Assembly: GCA_036346375.1 (NCBI GenBank)
Contig: CM070508.1
Location: 41,436,862-41,500,861, forward strand
Direction of reading: 5' to 3'
Source of the DNA: Guadua angustifolia
Lineage: Eukaryota > Streptophyta > Magnoliopsida > Poales > Poaceae
Length of the DNA: 64,000 nt
Made by a program: the position numbers and the translations under genes
Part shown: one piece after another, positions 56,432-64,000 of the stretch
How the letters are laid out: each line of letters starts with the position of its first letter
Numbering within the stretch: the first letter of the stretch is position 1
The notes under the pieces: generated by a model
What the model saw: only the letters and a program-made list of their open reading frames with translations
Told to the model about the DNA's origin: nothing
Databases searched by the model: none

Positions 56432-59400
56432 TGAGAGGAGCCGCCAGATCGTCCTCGGGTTATCGAATGTCCGTCGTCCACATCGAATTGGAGGTTAGCA
56501 ACGAACGCCGGTGGCGCCGCAATGCTAACACCCAAGCCCAATAGAGACAACGTCGGCCCATTCGATGAACTCGACAACCGTCCCCAGATTCCCCGGATAT
56601 CGACCGAACTCGCCGAGATCGCCCAAGATACCGGTTTCAATGCGATATCAATTCAATTTGCATAAAGGGGGCAACGAACTCGAAACCAAGCAACCAAACA
56701 CGCACGCGGAAACACCCGGCACAAAGACAAACCCGACAACCACCAAACCACACTTAGCAACAACTCCAAGACTCTAAACCACACCAGAACTAAGAATTTG
56801 ACCAAGACTCCAAAATCTGGAAAATTTCGGCATGACCCTCCTAGAACCTATGGACATCCACTCAGCAGACAAGAAAACACAGTTGCAGTATATATATATA
56901 TCCAAAAGTAATGCAACAACCACAACAGCAGTACGATCACAATGAGAAGCCATCCACGAGACATCGACAGAGACTTAAACAACGACGAAACACAGTTTAA
57001 AAGGCTATCTATACAACAAAAGGAATCAAATCGCAACACATTAGCAAAATAAAACTTCTCCTAAGTGTTCGCCTGAACACTTCCGGCGCAGGCGATGTCG
57101 CTAAGCCTCTACTCGGTGCCCCGCCTGTCACCGAGAGGCGAAGAGGGCAGAACTCGATCCGCCCACCGATCCTCACCAAAACCACAAAGCGAAGCATGAG
57201 TACGAAGGTACTGCAAGACTTACCCGGGTCCATATATGACCGACTCCAAAGGAGATGCATTTACGGGTAGCAAGGTAAACAGGCTTAGGTTAAAAGTGCG
57301 GAAATGCTTAACTTTGTTTCAATTTTAGTCATCTACTCAAGTTTTTCTCAATATAATTAGCAGTCGTAAAAGCACCTACCTCTAGCATGATATTGTAATT
57401 AACAGAATGTAAAGCAAGTCATCTCATATCAAAATTTAGCTCAAGCCCAACGGCGAACCACAAGTTCAAGTTGTTTACTACGCAGAAGAAGTTCGGACCA
57501 AGCGTGCTCATATCCGAGAGCGCGGCAATTCGAATCGCTTAATTAACCCTGCAGGGAAGCATTGATCGCACGACACTTACCACAAGGGCCTAGTGTCAAC
57601 CCTCCTCCCATCCATACCTACTCGTCGAACCATCCTCATGCGGCCCGAGCACCTAGCAACCTCCTCGGCGGCTCAAGCCTCGCTTAGCCCTCGAGAGAGA
57701 CCTAGGCCTCGCCTCAACCACGCCCAATCGCATGAGGGCATGACTCGTCGAGTAGTATGCCATGAAAGGGTGGCTTACTGCACCATAATCGGGCATGCGA
57801 CCAACCGGGGTGTGCTCAATCTTATTCCACTTACGGATCGGCCTTAAACGACACAGACGGGGCTACACATTTGAGTCTCCGTACCCAAATGAACCAACTC
57901 CCCGCCCGGTCCACAATTCATTTCTTTCCAAAACCTTTCCCAATTCCAAGTCCGACATAAAGTAGTATGTGTGTAATGATAACAACCGCAAGTGACAGAA
58001 CCCTCCGTCACTTGGCCCAACCCCGACATCTAAGCATTTTAAGCACGGACTCATTATTACCCATAGTCTAGCTCAAAAGGAGATATTCGACGAATACAAG
58101 GGGTGTACGTGCAGCAAATAGGAGCTATTCCTATCCCACATGGCAATTCCTAATGCAATACTTAACATTTCAATTAATCACATTATTCTCAAAAATAACG
58201 ATACATAAGGATAAACATGCTTAGGTGCTTGCCTGCAGCTTCTGCCGGACCCCCAACGGCAACTTGCCCACCGATGTCCCCCTCGACCACGGCCACGTCA
58301 CCCTCCGCGGTTTCGTTCTCTACACGAGCAGTGCATATGAATGAGATGCATGCAATGCATATGAGATGGAATGAGAATTAACGACGATAATGCAAGCACT
58401 CATCAAGACAAAACGAAATACAAATGCGAATTTCCACACTAGCAACCAAGCGACATTATGAATTTGCTCAACACTATTTGAGCCGAAACCTCCATAGCTA
58501 GTGACTTAACTGTTTATCACCCAAGCTAGCTCCAAAAGCGCAAACATTCAACTCAATTTAAAACTGAAAACACAATTGCTAAACTCCACTTCTATTCTAT
58601 AGCAAAATCTGAAAATAACAAGCACATTCATCTAAACAAGCATAACTTTTATTTGGCTAATCCAAAATTGACTTCATGGACTCGAAAAAGACCACAAGAG
58701 GGTGATCTAACTCTACCATGCATCAAAACATTCAGATTACAAAAGTAAAGCTTGCAATTAAACTCTGAACTTTAGCCCCAAGTCTGAAATTTTCAGCACA
58801 AACTGATTTCAGAGCAGCGTTGATACAAATGGCCATAACTTTTGAACCGTTTGATCAAATTGAGCAAACTTATACTCGAAACGACCACAAGACATAGACC
58901 TACAACCTGGATTTGGCCAATCACTCAGATTCTGCCCAGGGAATTCCCAGTTCGGCCAGGAACAGAGAACAGTTTCAGAGTTTCAGAAATTTCAGTGTTT
59001 CAGAACAGCATGCACAAATTTCATCATATAAATGGCTATACTTAATGGAATTGAGTAAAGGATGACATTTTTATAATCTACATGAAATTTCCTAAAACTT
59101 CACAGGCGAAATTTATTTCTAATTCGGCCTCTAACTAATTCTTATTCACACCACAAGTTTCAGCTACACAATATCAGCACTTTCAGAGCAGCATGCACTA
59201 AATTAGACATAACTTTCAGCTGGGTTAACGAAATGAGGTGATTCCAGTTGGAAATGAAAGATAATTTGATTACCCACAACTTTTTCTACAGCCAACCTAG
59301 CAGGAGATGCTCAGAATTTTCTCAAATCAGCTCGAAACAGTATCTAAAATTTCTGCTCGAAAATTCAGAACTTGCTCCAAACCCTAGATTGATTATTCCC

Positions 59401-60018
59401 CATTCAAACTTTGATTCTCCACTCATCTAAGCCCCCAATACATCATGGCAGCACCCAAGACCAGGAAATAACCCATCAAAACCTAAACCCTAGGGAGCCT
59501 TACCTCATGGAGTGGAGGAGGAGAGAAGAGGCTGCACTTGGAGAGGGAGGAGGCACCACCAATGGAGGCTGCAGGGAGGAGCTCGCAGCTTGGGGGAGCA
59601 GCAAGGGGAGGCTTGGCCAGGGAAGAGCTGGAAGGAGTCTTGCTTGGGGAGGAAACACCAGGAGGAAGAAGTGTTGTTCGGTTTGCTTGGGGGATGAGTG
59701 ACCAGGATGAAGTAATGCTGGAGGGAGTGTGCGGCTTGGGTTGGGGAAAAAAAAAGGCTGGAGGGAAGTGTTGTGTTCAGTTTAGTTGCTCCAATTAATT
59801 TTTGTAATTTGAGCCCACTTAACCCCACTAGCAACAAGAATGAGAATGACTACGTCCCCAAAAAAAAATATTTTAGCTCTTAACTTTTGTTAAGTGTGGA
59901 AATCCTTAAGTGGTAATTTGGAATATTGATCAAGTCGAAGTCGATCTCACATGCGGCCAAAACTCGGTTGGCGCTAATGTTAGCCGCAGAAGACGAATTC
60001 GAATTTGGGGCCATGACA
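56432..60018 (-). repeat. 3' LTR of G3
   Basis: TGAGAGGAGCCGCC to GGGGCCATGACA on the plus strand (TGTCATGGCCCC...CTCCTCTCA on the minus strand). Reverse complement of the solo LTR at 49547-53189. Short indels distinguish it from the copy at 62258-64000. Open frames such as 59411-59798 are not genes. Confidence 0.93.
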
Positions 60019-60034
60019 AATCCTCCCCCCTTAG
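60019..60034 (-). other. Polypurine tract of G3
   Basis: The minus strand reads CTAAGGGGGGAGGATT directly before the LTR. Confidence 0.88.
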
Positions 60035-60296
60035 GGGAATCTCGCCCCGAGATTCAGAAACGAGCGTACGGTTAGGAAGACAACTACAGAGGAAAAGTCA
60101 AGGATCGTGAGTAATACTCACATGACTTGGAAGAATTCGGGATACTCGTTCTTGACGATCCTCGGGCTCCCAAGTTGCTTCGTCCTCCGTGTGATTACTC
60201 CATCAGACTTTATAGAACTTGAGAGTTCTTCGTCAGTATTCTGCGCTCCGATTCTTCCGTAACCGGATAGGATGCTCCGCATAAGACAGATCCGGT
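60035..60296 (-). pseudogene. pol: G3 chromodomain
   Basis: Downstream of the integrase stop at 60297, other frames give YAEHPIRLRKN-type words, then WSNHTEDEATWEPED, the second half of a chromodomain, with stops between. This matches the position and motif of the G1 chromodomain at 23350-23650. Frameshifted. Confidence 0.8.
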
Positions 60297-61489
60297 TCAG
60301 TGCGACTCGAGGTCTTCCACCTCAAGAGACTCGAACGTAGTACGGAGACACTTCTTCAGCTGGGAGACGTGGAACACGTCATGAACCATTCCGAGCGAAG
60401 GAGGAAGCTCTAGCTGATATGCTACTTGGCCGCGCTTTCCAAGGATCTTGAACGGCCCTACGTAGCGAGGTGCCAGCTTTCCTTTAACTCCGAATCGACG
60501 GGTGCCACGGAGAGGAGAAACCTTCAGATAGACGAAGTCGCCAATGTCGAAGGAGAGGGGTCTCCTACGGCGATCAGCATAACTCTTCTGTCGCGACCGC
60601 TTATCCTCGATTTTCCTGGATAGTCCTGACCTTTTCTTCCGCCTCCACAACTAACTCAGGCCCAATCAAGGAGCGTTCTCCACTTTCTGACCAATTCAGC
60701 GGCGCTCGACAACTGCGACCATAAAGTGCCTCGAACGGAGACATCTGGATACTGGTTTGGTAGCTGTTGTTGTACGCGAACTCGGCGTCCGAGAGACACT
60801 CTTCCCACTTCTTCCCGTAGGACAAAATACAAGCCCTCAACATGTCCTCGAGGATCTGATTGACCCTCTCGGCCCGACCGTCGGTCCCGAGGGTGGTATG
60901 CTGAACTGTGGAGCAACTTCGTGCCCAAAGCTTCATGTAGGCTTCTCCAGAACCGAGAGACAAACTGAGAGCCTCGATCTGACACTATCCGCTTTGGTAC
61001 TCCGTGGAGACACACGATCCGAGATATATATAGCTCTGCATATCTCTTGGTCGAATAAGTGGTCCGGACGGCCAGAAAGTGCGCGGACTTCGTCAGTCGG
61101 TCGACGATCACCCAAATTGAGTCATGGCCTGAGGAAGTGGTCGGCAGGCCAGTAATGAAGTCCATGGTGACATCCTCCCACTTCCAAACTGGAACAGGAA
61201 GAGGCTGAAGAGTACCGGCTGGCTTGAGGTGTTCGGCCTTCACCCGCTTGCAAACGTCGCACTCCGACACATAGCGAGCGACCTCGCGTTTCATGCGAGC
61301 CCACCAAAACTGCCGTCTCAGGTCTTGATACATCTTGTTACTGCCCGGGTGAATTGTGAGCAAGGAGTTGTGAGCTTCATCGAGAATCTTTCTTCTCAAC
61401 TCTTGGTCTTTAGGGACGACTGGGCACTTGCCGAACCATAAAGTTCCACAATCATCAAGATGGAAACAAGTAGCTTGGCCGGAATTCAA
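60297..61489 (-). pseudogene. pol: G3 integrase
   Basis: The frame 60656-61489 has the HHCC finger (H-NSLLTIH ... CDVCKRV), WKWEDVTMDFITGLPTTSSG with the first catalytic aspartate, HDSIWVIVDRLTKSAHFLAV and HGVPKRIVSDRGSQFVSRFW with the second. Frame changes near 60900 and 60610 lead to AERVNQILEDMLRACILSYG (third catalytic residue region), SPFEALYGRSCRAPLNWSES and the C-terminal KLAPRYVGPFKILGKRGQVA and VHDVFHVSQLKKCL. Near 60875-60895 conserved CAG and CTG codons of the HPQTDGQ block appear as CGG and CCG. Confidence 0.9.
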
Positions 61490-61867
61490 CTTGTCACGTA
61501 TTCGGGCAACACCCGTGCACCAGCAAGCTGATCAAAGAGGATGTCAATTCGAGGAAGAGGGTACTTGTTCCTTATGGTGACTACGTTCAAAGGACGATAA
61601 TCAACACATAGGCGAAGTGAACTGTCCTTTTTGGTCACGAAGAGAGTCGAGCAGCCCCAAGGTGAGGAGCTCGAACGAATGAATCCCTTGTCCATCAGTT
61701 CCTTCAGTTGCTTTCTTCAATTCGGCCACTTCATCGGGCGGCATTCGATACGGCCGCTTGGAAACTGGAGCAGCCCCGGGCTGAAGTTCAACTACGAACT
61801 CAATATCCCGACCGGGCGGCATCCCCGGCAATTCCGCTGAGAACACATCCGGGTATTCAGAAACCAC
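61486..61867 (-). pseudogene. pol: G3 reverse transcriptase, N-terminal fragment
   Basis: EYPDVFSAELPGMPPGRDIE and PYRMPPDEVAELKK, then after a frameshift MDKGFIRSSSSPWGCSTLFV and LRLCVDYRPLNVVTIRNKYP, ending at DILFDQLAGA. The next residues belong to the region before integrase, so the RT catalytic centre, thumb and RNase H are deleted. The junction is near 61500-61520. Confidence 0.9.
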
Positions 61868-62241
61868 AGGAATGGACTCTAACTCCTCATGGAAGGGATA
61901 GGTTCTTAAACTTGGCTAAAAATTTGAATTTAAACATGATCTAGACAACAATACAAGACAAGGAATTCTACAAGTCTAACATACATAAAAGCATAGATCA
62001 TGATGCAAAAAGGACAGAGCAAGATATATGCATGCATGATATGACATGGACCTCATATGCATGGTATGAAATGCACGGTTCCAACGTAATCGTTTCTCCC
62101 ACGCTCACCATTCAACCCACACAACCTTAATTATAGACATAGGGCGGGTAATATAGCGCTAATTGCTACCTAGAAGGTTAAATAAATCCTAATTAATCAC
62201 CTAAGTGGTTGTCAAGTTTACGGTTCGTCTTTATGCACCTT
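61868..62241 (-). other. G3 leader remnant
   Basis: About 370 bp between the primer site and the RT fragment, AT-rich and without gag or protease motifs. Confidence 0.7.
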
Positions 62242-62253
62242 GCTCTGATACCA
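62242..62253 (-). other. Primer binding site of G3
   Basis: The minus strand reads TGGTATCAGAGC, the standard initiator tRNA-Met complement, four bases from the LTR end at 62258. Confidence 0.92.
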
Positions 62254-62257
62254 GCCT

Positions 62258-64000
62258 TGAGAGGAGCCGCCCAGACTGTCCTCGGGTTATCGAATGTCCC
62301 GTCGTCCACATCGGAATTGGAGGTTAGCAACGGAACGCCGGTGGCGCTCGCAATGCTAACACCCAAGCCCAATAGAGACAACGTCAGCCCCATTCGATGA
62401 ACTCGACAACCGTCCCAGATTCCCCGATATCGCGACCGAACTCGCCAGATCGCCCGCATACCGGTTTCAATGCGATATCAATTCAATTTGCATAAAGGGA
62501 AAACGAACTCGAAACCAAGCAACCAAACACGCACGCGAAACACCCGCACAAAGACAAACCCGACAACCACCAAACCACACTTAGCAACAACTCCAAGACT
62601 CTAAACCACACCGAACTAAGAATTTGACCAAGACTCCAAAATCGGAAAATTTCGCATGACCCTCCTAGAACCTATGGACATCCACTCAGCAGACAAGAAA
62701 ACACAGTTGCAAAGATATATATATATCCAAAAGTAATGCAACAACCACAACAAAGAAGACGATCACAATGAGAAGCCATCCACGAGACATCGACAGAGAC
62801 TTAAACAACGATTTAAACACAGCTTTAAAAGGCTATCTATACAACAAAAGGAATCAAATCGCAACACATTAGCAAAATAAAACTTCTCCGGAAGTGTTCT
62901 GCCCCTGAACACTTCCGGGCGTGTGCGATGTCGCGCTAAGCCTCTACTCGGTGCCCCGCCCGGTCACCGAGAGGCAAGAGGGCAGAACTCGATCCGCCCA
63001 CCGATCCTCACTGAAAACCACAAAGCGAAGCATGAGTACGTAGGTACTGCAAGACTTACCCGGGTCCATATATGACCGACTCCAAAGGAGATGCATTTAC
63101 GGTAGCAAGGTAAACAGCTTAGGTTAAAAGTGCGGAAATGCTTAACTTTGTTTCAATTTTAGTCATCTACTCAAGTTTTTCTCAATATAATTAGCAATGT
63201 AAAAGCACCTACCTCTAGCATGATATTGTAATTAATGTAATGTAAAGCAAGTCATCTCATATCAAAATTTAGCTCAAGCCCAACGGCGAACCACAAGTTC
63301 AAGTTGTTTACTACGCAGAAGAAGTTCGGACCAAGCGTGCTCATATCCGAGAGCGCGGCAATTCGAATCGCTTAATTAACCCTGCAGGGAAGCATTGATC
63401 GCACGACACTTACCACAAGGGCCTAGTGTCAACCCTCCTCCCATCCATACCTACTCGTCGAACCATCCTCATGCGGCCCGAGCACCTAGCAACCTCCCTC
63501 GAGCGGCTCAAGCCTCGCTTAGCCCTCGAGAGAGACCTAGGCCTCGCCTCAACCACGCCCAATCGCATGAGGGCATGACTCGTCGAGTAGTATGCCATGA
63601 AAGGGTGGCTTACCGTACCATAATCGGGCATGCGACCAACCGGGGTGTGCTCAATCTTATTCCACTTACGGATCGGTCCTTAACTGACACAGACGGGGCT
63701 ACACATTTGAGTCTCCGTACCCAAATGAACCAACTCCCCGCCCGGTCCACAATTCATTTCTTTCCAAAACCTTTCCCAATTCCAAGTCCGACATAAAGTA
63801 GTATGTGTGTAATGATAACAACCGCAAGTGACAGAACCCTCCGTCACTTGGCCCAACCCCGACATCTAAGCATTTTAAGCACGGACTCATTATTACCCAT
63901 AGTCTAGCTCAAAAGGAGATATTCGACGAATACAAGGGGTGTACGTGCAGCAAATAGGAGCTATTCCTATCCCACATGGCAATTCCTAATGCAATACTTA
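62258..64000 (-). repeat. 5' LTR of G3, partial
   Basis: Matches 56432-58170 of the 3' LTR; the rest lies outside the window. Differences are mostly short indels, many at CAG/CTG sites. Confidence 0.93.

Larger units (their letters stand above)
56432..64000 (-). mobile_element. G3: internally deleted Tekay-type chromovirus, right LTR cut by window edge
   Basis: 3' LTR 56432-60018, polypurine tract, a 2.2-kb internal region with chromodomain, integrase and RT start, an initiator tRNA-Met primer site at 62242-62253, and the first 1743 bp of the 5' LTR (62258-64000). Gag, protease, most of RT and RNase H are absent. LTRs, primer site and polypurine tract are all present, so the layout is that of a non-autonomous derivative. 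Left flank GGCGG; the other target duplication is outside the window. Confidence 0.92.

Noticed and set aside
1..64000. Search for a host gene, tRNA, rRNA or a novel multi-gene system
   Set aside because: Every coding signal with recognisable motifs belongs to a retroelement; the one unexplained frame (46580-47385) is too weak to call a system.

Overview
This is a block of nested transposable elements from a large plant genome, almost certainly a grass. The case rests on the element types: SIRE/Maximus-like Ty1/copia, Tekay-type chromoviruses with LTRs over 3 kb, a Tat-type gypsy element carrying an antisense gene, and L1-type LINEs. I found no host gene, tRNA, rRNA or CRISPR array that I could defend. 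Nearly every base belongs to a retroelement, and every coding region is broken or frameshifted to some degree.

Layout. (1) 1-10416: a minus-strand SIRE/Maximus-like copia element (C1), its left LTR running off the window, with a solo gypsy LTR (S1, 2503-3486) inside its RNase H. (2) 10746-28558: an L1-type LINE (+) split by a minus-strand copia element (C2, 11281-27768, 200-bp LTRs, TSD AATAG). C2 is itself split in its integrase by a plus-strand Tekay/RIRE3-like chromovirus (G1, 14875-26751, TSD ATGCA). (3) About 29100-46557: a second copy of the C2 family in the opposite orientation (C3, +), split in its RT by a minus-strand Tat-type gypsy element (G2, 32932-44273) with an antisense, apparently intron-containing gene at 34005-37214. 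(4) 46558-49005: an unrecognised acidic reading frame and a small TIR element containing an L1 3' end. (5) 49006-56300: a gutted SIRE-like element (C4) whose left LTR holds a 3.6-kb solo chromovirus LTR and whose right LTR holds another solo LTR (S2). (6) 56432-64000: a minus-strand, internally deleted chromovirus (G3) of the same family as that 3.6-kb solo LTR, running off the right end.

Relative order of insertion follows from the nesting: LINE before C2 before G1; C3 before G2; C4 before both of its solo LTRs. Encoded functions are the usual Gag, protease, reverse transcriptase, RNase H and integrase, plus chromodomains at the integrase C-termini of G1 and G3.

I see no previously undescribed defence or metabolic system. 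The most interesting signals are three. Paired gypsy LTRs repeatedly differ by CAG/CTG in one copy against CG in the other, which looks like a systematic sequencing artefact at CHG-methylated sites. Two unrelated 3-kb LTR families share an exon-like acidic mini-ORF with the same splice phase. G2 carries the antisense intron-containing gene. All coordinates, alignments and counts were made by eye.
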